Assembly (NCBI GenBank): GCA_037349105.1
Contig: JAYJMM010000099.1
Span: 1,798,001 to 1,862,000, forward strand
Reading direction: 5' to 3'
DNA: 64,000 nucleotides
Source: Limnomonas spitsbergensis
Lineage: Eukaryota > Chlorophyta > Chlorophyceae > Chlamydomonadales
The notes under the pieces are model-generated. The model was not told the DNA's origin, made no database searches, and saw nothing but the letters and a program-made list of their open reading frames with translations. Position 1 is the stretch's first letter; every line of letters starts with the position of its first letter. Of this stretch, positions 33,640-45,400 are shown one piece after another. The translations under genes were made by a program, and so were the position numbers.

Positions 33640-35010
33640 GCTATAGACCAGCCTACGGCCGGTTGCCATCGCAACGCGCATTTAAGAATGAACCCGAGCT
33701 GCCGCGACAGCTCAATGCTACTGATATCATTATGTGGGTATCATGCAATCCACTGGTTGGGCGCAAGGCTCACAGTTGCAGCGGTGCTGCATTTGCACTG
33801 ATTGGGACCACACCCAGACCAGCCTACAGCCGGTTGCCGAGCGCACATATAAGACTTAACCCGACCTGCCGCGATAGCTCAATGCCACTGATATCATTAT
33901 GTGGGTATCATTCAATCCACTGGTTGGGCGCAAGGCTAACAGTTGCAGCGGTGCTGCACTTGCACAGATTGGGACCACACCCAGACCAGCAGCCTACGGC
34001 CGGTTGCCGCCGCAACACGCATTTGAGAACGAACCCGAGCTGCTGCGACAGGTCAATGCTACTGATATCATTATGTGGTTATCATGCAATCCACTGGTTG
34101 GGCGCAAGGCTCACAGTTGCAGCAGTGCTGCACTTGAACAGATAGGGACCACACCCAGACCAGCCTACGGCCGGTTGCCGCCGCAACGCGCATTTGAGAA
34201 CGAACCCGAGCTGCCGCGATAGCTCAATGCTACTGATATCATTATGTGGTTATCATGCAATCCACTGGTTGGGCGCAAGGCTAACAGTTGCAGGGGTGCT
34301 GCACTTGCACTGATTGGGACCACACCCAGACCAGCCTACGGCCGGTTGCCGCCGCAGCGCGCATTTGAGAACGAACCCGAGCTGCCGCGATAGCTCAATG
34401 CTACTGATATCATTATGTGGTTATCATGCAATCCACTGGTTGGGCGCAAGGCTAACAGATGCAGCGCTGCTGCACTTGCACTGATTGGGACCACACCCAG
34501 ACCAGCCTACGGCCGGTTGCCGCCGCAGCGCGCATTTGAGAACGAACCCGAGCTGCCGCGATAGCTCAATGCTACTGATATCATTATGTGGTTATCATGC
34601 AATCCACTGGTTGGGCGCAAGGCTAACAGTTGCAGCGGTGCTGCACCTGCACTGATTGGGACCACACCCAGACCAGCCTATGGCCGGTTGCCGGGCGCGC
34701 ATTTAAGAATGAACCCGAGCTGCTGCGACAGGTCAATGCTACTGATATCATAATGTGGGTATCATGCATGTTCCTGGTTGCGCATGTACGGTACCTCACA
34801 ACTGCAACGGTGTTGCACTTGCGCTCATGCATGGGGACCACGAATGAACCGGCCTACTACCTCCGGTTGCCCCCACTACGCGCAGTTGAGTATGGATATG
34901 TGCCGCAGCGTCAGCTCAATGCTACTGACCTCATTACGGTATGTGGGTACCGTGCAATCTCCTGGTTGGGCATGCATGAGTACCAGTAACAACTGCACCG
35001 GTATTATTGC
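33640..35010. repeat. Tandem repeat, about 172 bp, seven to eight copies
   Basis: Unit core: CCAGCCTACGGCCGGTTGCC, GAACCCGAGCTGCCGCGA, TACTGATATCATTATGTGG, and CAATCCACTGGTTGGGCGCA. Copies start near 33,650, 33,816, 33,985, 34,160, 34,333, 34,500 and 34,673. Farther right they decay, to about 35,200. Right arm of the CACTA element. Confidence 0.92.
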
Positions 35011-35539
35011 ACATGCACTGATTGGGATCACACAAGGACGGGTCTTCGGCATGCCCTTGCAGCACGCACCTGACTATGGACTTGGGTAGCAGCAGTAAAT
35101 CAATGCTGCAGGTACCGGTATCATGCTGTGGGCACCATGCAGGCTCCTGGTTGGGCTGCAGGTACAGCAGCTGCTGTACCGTAGCTGGTAAAGCTGCACC
35201 GGTGATTCACATGCCTGCAGCTTGCACTGGTAATGTACGGTACATGAAAGGTTACCGTAAGGTACTAACGACGTAAAATCGAGTTTGCGCCGTGCAACCT
35301 ACCGTAATCGCGGTGCGGATATTGCATGTGCAGGTGTACGGCGGCGTGACTGGTGGACAAGGTGTGACGCGCGCACCAGCAATTGTTTCATATCGCGTGA
35401 TAAGCCGCAGATGCGCCTATGAGTTAATTGTTAAAGTATTTATTAAGCCGCGAAGGCAAAGCACGTCTACGGTACTACAGCATCATCACCCAGCAAATGT
35501 GCCCATGGCTTGTTGTTCCTAGCTTTTGAGCGACACTGG

Positions 35540-35733
35540 GAAATGTTAGGGAAACCTCAGGGAAATCGGCATGGGAAAACATAGGGAAACCCAACGAAAA
35601 GCGTAGGGAAATCCAAACAGGGAAATCGAGGGAAATCTACATTGGGAAAACTAAGGGAAACCCCGAGGAAACCCCATAGGGAAATCCATAGGTTTCCCAA
35701 CGACAGGAAAACCCTAGGGAAATCCTGTCTAGT
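35540..35733 (-). repeat. Right subterminal repeat array
   Basis: At least ten TAGGGAAACCC/TAGGGAAATCC motifs, mostly in one orientation, mirroring 22,064-22,300. Confidence 0.8.
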
Positions 35734-35776
35734 GCAGGGTTTCCTTAAGGAAAACTTTGACCCTCTTTTTGTAGGG
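35734..35776 (-). repeat. Right terminal inverted repeat of the CACTA element
   Basis: Reverse complement begins CCCTACAAAAAGAGGGTCAA. Followed by the CTG target duplication. Confidence 0.93.
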
Positions 35777-36420
35777 CTGCCCTCCTCGCAGCATTTGCGC
35801 AGGCCTGCCTTGAGGGTCTGGACAGCCCTCTCTGAAAGCCCGTCTGCCTGGGGGTGGTTGGCAGAAGTGGTGCGATGGTCAATGAAGCAGTCCAACAACA
35901 TGTCCTGAAATTCACCCTGGAACTCTGTTCCCTGGTCTGTCACCACCTCTGCGCATCCCCCGAATCGTGCAACAACATTTTGAAAGAATGCCAAGGCCGT
36001 CACATCAGACGCCTTGCTTGGAATGGGGATTAACTCCACCCATTTGGAGTAATGCTCCACACACACCATCACGAACCGATTTCCCCTGGACGTGGTCGCG
36101 AATGGGCCACACAGGTCCACTCCCCACCGGAAAAACAACCCCTCAATGGGTAGCGGGTGCAGGTTGGGCTGTATGTGATTGAACGTGGACGCCCTGGCCC
36201 TGTCACACACACCACATTCCTGCACCGCCTTCTTGACTGCTGCTCGAAGCCCCCGCCACCAATGCTGCTGCATGACCATGAAAGCCGTGCGGTGGCTGCC
36301 AAAATGGCCCGTACCTGCATGCGCTGTCTGGATCACTGCTAGCCTGTCTTCTGGCCTGGGCACCACACAACGTCTACCATCAGGCATGAGTCTCATCAGG
36401 ACTCCTCCCCTCTCTGATTC
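35777..36420 (-). CDS. Integrase zinc finger and DDE core
   Basis: H2C2 finger: HAGTGHFGSH then CGVC. Catalytic residues: Asp in WGVDLCGPF (about 36,110), Asp in VTDQGTEF (about 35,935) and Glu in LSERAVQTL (about 35,832). There are 34 residues between the second Asp and Glu, one fewer than the usual 35. HPQADGLSERAV is the family hallmark. The domain is cut about a dozen residues after the last motif by the CACTA insertion. Confidence 0.93.
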
Positions 36421-39400
36421 CCACTGGAATGGCGCTGCTCTGCGCTGTATTCTAGTCTGTTCTCCTAGCTCTGTTCCCTGGACATAAGTCTTTTCACGGA
36501 GAAACCTCAAGACGGGCTCATCTGCCCACACATCGACCCTAGCCGACGGTCCTGCAGGACACCCTGGCTGGTCCTTCTCACTCTCTGTTTCCCTGGGTAT
36601 CTTGATTCCACCATCAACTTGTTCTGCAGATGCGTTCCCACCTGGCTCCTGTGCCGCGTCGGCCCAGTCTGCCGCGGCTGATTCCCCCAGGCACTGTCTG
36701 TATGACGCGGCCGCTTCTCCGCTGCCGGAGCATGCGTTTCCTGCAGTAGCAAGGGCAAAGTGGCTGGACATTAAAGTCGCCCCCAGAGCTGGGTCCCTGT
36801 CCCGGCCTGGCAGCTTTGCCCTGCGTGTCAATTCTGCTGGCATGATCTTAGCACACTCGAGTGCCACACTGAGCCATGCACTTAGTGCCCATGAATCCAT
36901 GCTCCTACCCAAGGCTGCCCTTCTGGCTGCCTCTGGGAAGTCTGGGCGCGGCAATGTGGATCCTACAGCGTACCCCATGGCGCGCTCACGCTCGTTTGCA
37001 TTGGGCTCCTGCAAGTCCCCCATGGGCCTGTACACCATCCCATTTTGCCCGTTCCGGAAAGCATATGATGAGGGCGTGGCCATCAAACACGGCAGCACTT
37101 TCCTGGGCTGCCCTGTTACATTGATGCGGTACCCCCCATTGTCCGGACATGATACTACTTGGGCCTTGCTGCCCTTGTCCAGAATGTCGTCTACAATCCC
37201 CTCGTGTGGTCTGGTCGACGCACGAATCACAAATTCAATATCTGCTGCCGGGGCAATATTCCCCCAATAGTTGCGGGTGCGGTGGGCGTAAGACCCCACC
37301 TGCGCTGCGTCAAACAGCGCCGGTGTTCCCAGAATCCGGCACACCTCCTGGAAAGCCTCAACACTGGCCTTCACACTCTTCTGATTCAACTGCATTGCCA
37401 CATTCTCAATCAGGTACGCTGGCGGCCTAGGCCCCTGCATGAACTGTAGTGTACCCAACAGCTTGACTAACGGGAAGAAAGACTTGCTTCTCTCTCCCTC
37501 GAGCCCACGCCCCTTGCCTGCTGACGACAGGTCCTGGCATTCCCAGCCTGCTACCATGAACCACTGGCGCCCCTCCTGGGCGCCCGCCTCCTGGAGGTGC
37601 TGTGCCGTAATGGCATACACATCCTGGGGCAACGCTCTGAACGCCTTATCAAACGCTTTGACCGGAAACAACTGAGGGTATCTCCTGTGCAACTGCACCA
37701 GGCGCCCCCCTGCGATCTCTCTGACTTCTTCATTGATATCAGCATACAGGTACTGCACCACTGGGATACCCGCCCTGAGCACCATCTCCAACCCTGAACA
37801 CATACCTCCAAAGGGCTCGAAAAGGACGACTCCCTCGGTCTCCATGGCCCGCACTGCCCCACTCGACAGACAAGCTGTGTCCAGGCCTGCATGTGAATGA
37901 GGAGGCGTCACCCGGGGCAGGTCAGCTAGAACCTCACTGATCATTGTCCTGGCCCGCTCCCTGTTGCTGAATGCCTGTTCTGCTGCACTGACAGGCTGCG
38001 CCTGCTCATCATCGTCAGTGGCGGCTGAGGATATCTCCTGCCCTACCGGCGCCGTCACGTAAGCTGCCTCTGCAGCTCGCAGTATCTGTACTCTTCTTCT
38101 GCCTTCTTGTGCCATGCGCACCATCTGGTCTGCATGCCACTGGTTCACTCTGCCCAACCCCGTGAGCAAAGCTACCTGCTTCCCCCCTGCCCCCTCCTGG
38201 GCCGCCGGCTCGGGAGCTGCTGTATCAAGCCTGGCCCCCGTGCGATCAGCTGAGGATGGGAGTGGTGATCTGGACGGGATGTCCGCATTCTGATGGCATG
38301 CCCCTGAGCGATGGACAATGGTAATGTCCAGCTCCTGAAGCATGAGGGCCCACCTAGCATGCTGGCCTACCAACGTCTGATTGTCCATGAGGTAAGTGAG
38401 CGGCTCATGGTCGGTGATGAGATGCACCTTGCACCCGAACAGCATGTGACGGTATGTGCGTGCTGCATACACTGCGGCCAGCATCTCCCCCTGGAACGAG
38501 GAATAGTTCCTCTCGCTCTTGTTCAGGGATCTGGACGTGCACGCCACCATATACTCCCGCCCACTGTCGTCACACTGTCCTAGCACGGCACCTATGCCCT
38601 GCTTAGAGAAATCCGTGTACAGCAAGAACGGCCTTGGCGGCCCCTTGCCGTCTGGCCCTGTCCCACTGTAATCTGGCCTGCGCAGAACTCTTCCGCCCTC
38701 GCACATCTCTGTTTTGATCAACTGGAACGCCTGCGACTGCTCTGGCCCCCACACAAACGGGACCCCCTTGACCAGCAATGCGTTGATGCATGCCGCCTTT
38801 TTCGAGAAATCCGGGATGTAGCACCGGTAGAAATTCAAGAATCCCATGACCTCCTGAATGTTTTTCACCGATGTGGGCTCTGGCAGCGCCATAACCGCTG
38901 CTATCTTGGCTGCGTGTGGCGTGAGCCCCTGGGCCGACACATTGTGACCCAGGTACTCTACCGTTGCACACCCAAACAGGGACTTGTCGGGGTGCGCCCT
39001 TAATCCTACACTGTGGAGCATGTCTAACATCAGCTCCACATGCCTGATGTGCTCTGCTGGTGTGTCACTGTACACTAGCAGATCATCAATGAATGCCACG
39101 CAGAACGCACTCAGGCCTGCCCTGGCAATCTCCTCTTCCATCATACGCTGAAAGAAGGGAGGTCCATTGCGCAGACCGAAGTTGAGCTTTGTGTACATCC
39201 AAAGCTCAGGGCCCATCCAGAAAGCTGTCTTAGGCTGGTCCTCGACCTTGATAGGGATCTGCATGAACCCCGACCGGAGATCAACCTTGCTGAATATCTT
39301 GGCAGTTCCCAGGTTCTGAAAAATGGTCTCCATCCTGGGGATTGCAAACTCCTGCTTAGCCGTACGCAGGTTTAACCTGCGCATATCGTGCGCTATCCGG

Positions 39401-42400
39401 TGGTCAGTCCACTCCCCAGTCTCAGCACTCTTCTTGGCTGCTACTACTGAGTTGGCCGCAAACTTGATAGGCCCCCCCTGGGGTACTTTGACGATAATAC
39501 CTGCCTGTATCATTGGCTGGCACTTTTCTTTAAAAATGGCTGCTTTGGGCGGCGGCATATCCCTCGACTTCTGAAAGCACGAACTGACCTCGTCTTCTAA
39601 AGCCAGTGTAAACTCACCCTGCGTGCCGCAGTAGCCAGGCAGATCCTCCATGGAGTAAGCGAACGCTCCTTGGCGATCCCTGAGGCTTTGCTCCAGGCTC
39701 TCCTGCTGTGCCGCGGTGAAGTCGGGGTGCTGGCCCAGCAGCCACCCCTCCTTGGTTTTGACGTACTCCGCGGGCGGCTCCACGACTCCTCCCGGCTGGA
39801 ACATGTCGATCATCTCAGCCGCCTGCGGGTCGTCCTCCGCGGGCGGCTCTTCCCTGCCAGTGTCGTTGCCGCTGTGCCAGCTCTCCTGCTGGCCGCAAGC
39901 ACCCCTCCGGCTGGCACTCCCCATGGGAATGACTGCTGGCGGGCGCAACCATCCAGACGACAGCTTTGCTGCTGCTTCTTGTCCAGACACAAAAGCCCCT
40001 TGGCCTGCTGTAAATCCTCCTCCTCGCACGCCCTGCCCGGTGGCTCGCGCCCCTGGCACACATACCGACAGCAGGAGCCACACCAGTATCAGCTGGAGCG
40101 CCCCTGTAAAGATCCCCTTAAATGCCGTACAGGTGAGAAGTCCTCTGCAAGCTGGTATCTGCCTCGTGGGTTTCTGCGGTAGGTGTTCTGCGGGCTGTGC
40201 GCCTGGCTCTGCGCTCTGCGCCGGCCTCTGCTGCCCACTGGCCCATGTGATCTCCAGATCCACCTGGCTGATCCTGAGTGGCAGGACTGGGCAGTCCATT
40301 CCTGGTCTGCTGCCACGGTTCCTGTCCTCGGCTGCCCTCTGCGCCTTTCCCGCGCGTCGCCGAGCCTTTTTGGACTTTTTCCCCCGCAACTCGGCAGCGT
40401 CAGTCCAAGCCGCACCAGCCCTTTCTGGCCCTGCTCTTGGTATCTGACCTGTGCTGCCATGTGCCATCCGCTCCTGCCTGTGAATGGCGTGCTGCACCGT
40501 GTTGCTGCCGGCACCCGCGGGCTCCTCAGGCCCACAGCTCTGTTGCAAGGTTGCCCGAGCGCCGGCAGCCCTCCTTGCAAGGGCCTCCCCCCTGCTGGTG
40601 CAAGCCTGGCTGCTGCGGCTGTCCGACGGCTGTTGGGTGTCCACTCCCTTTGCCCCCATCCTGTTGAGGGCTGATATTCTCTCCGTCAGCTCCTCCTGTA
40701 GCTCCCTGACCGCCCTGCTGTAACCTCCCATCCTGGGGTTCGGGTCGGGCTGTGGCAGCATTCTGAGCCGGAAAACTAGGCTAGCCTCCTGGCTTGCCTC
40801 TTGCTGCCCCATTTCCTGCCTTCTTAGCACGTCTAGCTCATCCACGAAGTGTCTGAGCACTGCCACCCAGCGTTCCGTGCTGTATGCTGCTGGATCGCCC
40901 CAAGGCTCCCTTGCTGCTGCCTGTGCTGGCGGGCTGATCTGTGCGTCCCCTGGGCTCCTGCCGTTCGCCTTGCCTGCTGCTGCCCCCTTGGGCTTGCCAG
41001 CGCACTGGTCTGCTGCCTGCTGCGGGTTCACCCCTACTGTGACCGTGTGTGCCGTCTCCTCTAGCGCGGCCTTGCTGCTGCGTTCTATCTCGGCTCTCCT
41101 GGTTCTGCGCTCTTCCATGGCTGCTTGCTCCTGAGCAACCTCGCGCATCCATTCCTGTCGTAGTTGTACCAAGTCCTCCTCGCGGCCCCACACTGGACTC
41201 CCTGGTCCAGGGTCTGCGCTGGCCGGCTCTTCCATCCCATCTGCATCCCCGGTATCAGCTCTTGCGAGGCTGATCCTTGCTGGGCACGGGCTTCTGTCAG
41301 CGCCCCACTCATCCTCCGATTCTGAATCCTGCACCAGTGATGGTGGCCCTTCCGAAGGGTCTTCATTCTCCTCTTCCAGCAGCCCCTCGTCCTCATGGCT
41401 GGCAATGTCCGGGACTGTCTGGGGCTCCGTCCAATCCCCGGTCGCAGCCTCCAGGGCTGACACCTCCATGTCCTCCATGGGCTCCAGCCACTCCCAAGAG
41501 GATGCTGTTGCCCCGAGAGTGGTGACGAAGGCGACATGGCCCTGCTCTGTTGGCTCCTGGTATGTGTCCTGGATTGGCCCGTCAGTGATGGAATCGGGGT
41601 CCCAATGGTGGGAACCCCATCTGCCCACCATCCAGCGCCCCGGCACGGGCTGAGTCCTCAGCTCCTCCAGCTCCTCCATGTAGGTATCCGCCCCTGCTCC
41701 TCTGAACAGGGGGTGCAGAGTGTGCACCCCTGCCGGATGCGCCTGCCTCCACAGCTGTACTGTCATGCCGTTTGCCTGCCAATACGGGACCACGCTGCTG
41801 GCTCTGTTGTCGTGCCACGCTCTCCTCTCCCAGCGCACCCACTGGTGCACGCACGCTTCTAACCGTTCCACTGCGAACGGCGAGCGCGCGAACTCCTCTT
41901 CGTCTTCCCACATGGGTCCATCCGCTGGCGACCTCTGGGCCCCGTATGGCCATGTGGGGCAGTCTGTCATTTCCAGCGGCGCCCACTGATCATCCACGCC
42001 CCAGACGTGCCGCATGGCTGCTGACAGCTGTCCCGGGAGCAGGACCCGTTGCAACGCCATGAGCATGACTGCCCATGTTGCTGGGTCTGCTCCCCTGGCG
42101 TGCGTGTGCGCGTGAAATTCTGCCTCGTCGACTGATGCACACCTGGTGATCGCCACGTTCCCTTCGCACCTGGCGAACAGGAAGACTGGCATATCATCCC
42201 GCGACGCGTGCATGTGGATCCATGCTGCTGACACCGGCATCTCTCCCTCTTCCATCTCCTCGTAGTAGTAAGTTACCAGCTGCTGAACTGGGATGGCTGC
42301 CCTGGCCTCCCCAGGGTCCATTCCCCATGGTACAGCTTGCCCTGCGACCATCCTGGGGATGGTGACCGATGCCTCAACTGTGGCCTCACACCGCCGTGGC

Positions 42401-45400
42401 CTATCGGCATGGCACAGCCCTGCCCCGCTGTGGGCTCCATCCTCGGGCCTGTCACCCCGTCCGTGCTCTCTTAAGGCCTGCTCTGGCACATAGAAGGCGC
42501 GGTCTCTGAGGGCGGAATGCTCCATCAACTGGTGGACGCAGTCTTCTGCCCATGGCGTGCGCATGAACCCGGGCTGTGCACCCTGCCACGCCCCCTCGGT
42601 GCGCGCGCTATCCGGCACGTCTGGGTGCGCCCTGTCGGCTGCGGCTACTGCTGTGATGCCTTCTTTGACGGCTAGCTCCACCATCTCGCTGACGCAGGAT
42701 GCGTAGATGGGGTGCCGTGACCATCCCCTCTGCATATAAACCTCCATCCTTGTGCTGGGCTGGATGAACCCCTTGAGTGCTGCACCCAGCAGGACTGCTG
42801 TCACCGCGTCCCATGGAAAGATCAGTCTGGCCACTGCCTGCATGGCTGCCGCTATGTTGACGCACGTGTGCGACCTGTCCTCCAGGAGCCTATGGTTCTG
42901 CAACCTACACAGCCCATCCTTGGACTGCGCTGGCAGAGTGATCATAGCTTCTGAAGACGATGCCTCTGGCATTTCTTCCCCCAGTCGGTACCATTGTACG
43001 AAGCACCTGCTTTCTGGCAATCTCGGCAGGTCTGGCGCAGGGCGAGCCCGCCCTCTGCTGCCCGACCGGCCCCGGCGCCCTGTACCGGCCTGGGTGAACT
43101 GGGAATCCTCATTCCCTGCAGCGGGCCTCTCGCCCCTGCTGCGGCTGCTCTGCAGCCCTCTGTCCTCTTCCTCCCATCTGGCCGCGCTGGACCGAGAGGT
43201 CGTACTGTGATGGGTCCTAACGGCCCCCGCCGTAGTGTCCTCTGGACTCATAGCTGCCGCCCCCTTGGCCCCTGGGTGGTGATCCTGCCTGCTGAGCCCA
43301 TTCCGGGTCCCGGCGGCTGCTACCGCTACCCCGACGCCTGTGTCCGCGTTGCCCTCCGGGGTACCTGGGCAGGGCATGGCAGCTTCTTCCTCATGCACTG
43401 CCACAGGTGCTTGAGGCTCATGGCCTTCCTCTGAGTCGTTGGTGCCGTCCTCACTGGAACTGGTTTCCCACCCGTCTACCCTGTGCTGGCGTCCTGCCTC
43501 TTGCTCTATCCTCTCAAACTCATCCATCTGGGCATTGTAGATGTCCCATTCTTTGTCGAGAAACTGCTGGAGAATGCCAGGCCATCCCTCACATGGGGCC
43601 GGGCATCCCCTTTGCTGGAGGTTCCTGAGAAACTCCACGGCATGTGCCATAGACCTGGCTGACCCTGCAGGTCGTGTGCCATAGTGATTCATGGCTAGGG
43701 CCTCTACCACCATCTGCCAGTGGTGCCTTTGCTGGGCCACCTGCCCCTCTGGCACCACCTGGAATGTTACCGGCATTGCTGTGGCCTGGTAGCTCACCCC
43801 CCGAGCTGCTGCGTTCTGCCCCAACCCTTCATGGACCGACATCATGCACGTGTGCCTCTCCTGGCTGACCCACCTGGAGTTGTAAGACTGCCCCGCTGGG
43901 CCCGGCCGTCCTGGCGGGCCTGGCAGCTCACTCGGTCCAGCTGTCTCCTGCTGCCTTTTCCACTCTTCAAAGGAGACCTCCTTGGCGGCCTCGTAAGCTC
44001 GCCTCATGCTGTCCTCTGACGCCTCCTGGCTCCTGCCTGGTCCTCTGACTCCCCAGCTCCTTTCCGGGCCTCCTGCTGCCCGTGACCGGTCAAACCGGCT
44101 GCTGTCGCCAGGCTGCGAGGCCTCTCCCTGCTCTGGGCACGCGCTAGCGAAGTGCCCTGGCTTTTGACAGTTGAAGCACACCCCCCCGTCGCGGGGTCCG
44201 AGGACATTCCTTTGTCCCCCCATCACGCTGCGCCCTGCCTGGGCCCTGCCCGGCGGGCTCTGGTTGGAGGTTCCCCCTCTATCCTGCATTCTCTGTTCAA
44301 GCTGGTATGGCCTGGCGTGGCTACCTGTGCCTCGCTCTTGCGACCTGCCCCTGGGCTGGCTCCCACGATTCCCGCTGGGTGACTGCTGCCTCCTGCCGCT
44401 AGGCCTGTCGAAGCTATCATCGCGGTCTGGCCGCTGGGTTCGCGCCTCTGGTGTAGGCACCGCCCCTCGGCGTTCTGCACTGCGAGCCCTCTGCGCGCTC
44501 CTGCTGCGCTCCCTGGCTACTGTATGCACGGCGTCATCTGGGGTTGCCCCCCTGTGCCGCACTCGCGTTTCCCCGCTGGCCTGCCTGGCCCCGCCACTGC
44601 CCCCTGGTTCTTGCTGACCCGTGGCTTGCTGCTCCTGGTCCTGCAGCTTCTCCTGGCTCAGGCTCTCGTCCTCCTCTGCAAACTCCCTTGCGGTTTGAAA
44701 CATGGCTGCCATATGCTCTGCCAGCGCCGGGTCACCTGGGATGGCGGACTGCAGCTGCTCTCCTGTCTGCTGGCTCCCCAGGTTGTCGTACAGCGCTCGC
44801 AGCTGGTCTGCACGCAAGATGTATTGCCGTTGTACCTCCGTGAGCCGTATATTGGCGTCCTGGAGGCCTGTCCACCTGACCTGCTGCAACCTCAGGTATT
44901 CAATTGTTGCAGCCGCCTGGCGGTACAGCAGCTCTTCCCTTGCCCTGACGTCGTGCTGCAGTAACTCTACTTGTTGCTGCAGCCTCAGCACCTGCATGTA
45001 CTTCGGGGTCCTTCGATCATGGACCTCTTCCTCCTCTGATTCCTCTGATACTTCCCTCTCATCCCTGCCGACAGGCTCCTCCTGTCCGCGGTTTGCTGTG
45101 ATCCCTTGCGTCCCTTCTGCTGCTGCCGGGGCGTCGTCCCTAACGCCCCCATCAGCCGCACCGGCCCTCTCGCCTTTGCCAGGCACCTGCACCTCCGAGT
45201 GCCTGCTGGGTCCTGCTGACGCAACTCTTGCTGCTGCGGCTCCTCCAAAGCCTACCCGCCCTTTGGCCCCTGGTGATGTTCCTTTGGCTGCGGGGCCTGC
45301 CGCCGGCTTCTGCAGTATCTCCCGGATCCTCTGTTCACACTCCTCTGTTGAGTGCTGGCCAGGTTCTCCACACAAGACACATGGGTAGCGCGGGCTTGTC

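Noticed and set aside
35557..35776. C-terminal 73 codons of the long minus-strand frame
   Set aside because: They are read-through of the CACTA terminal and subterminal repeats, not original retroelement protein.
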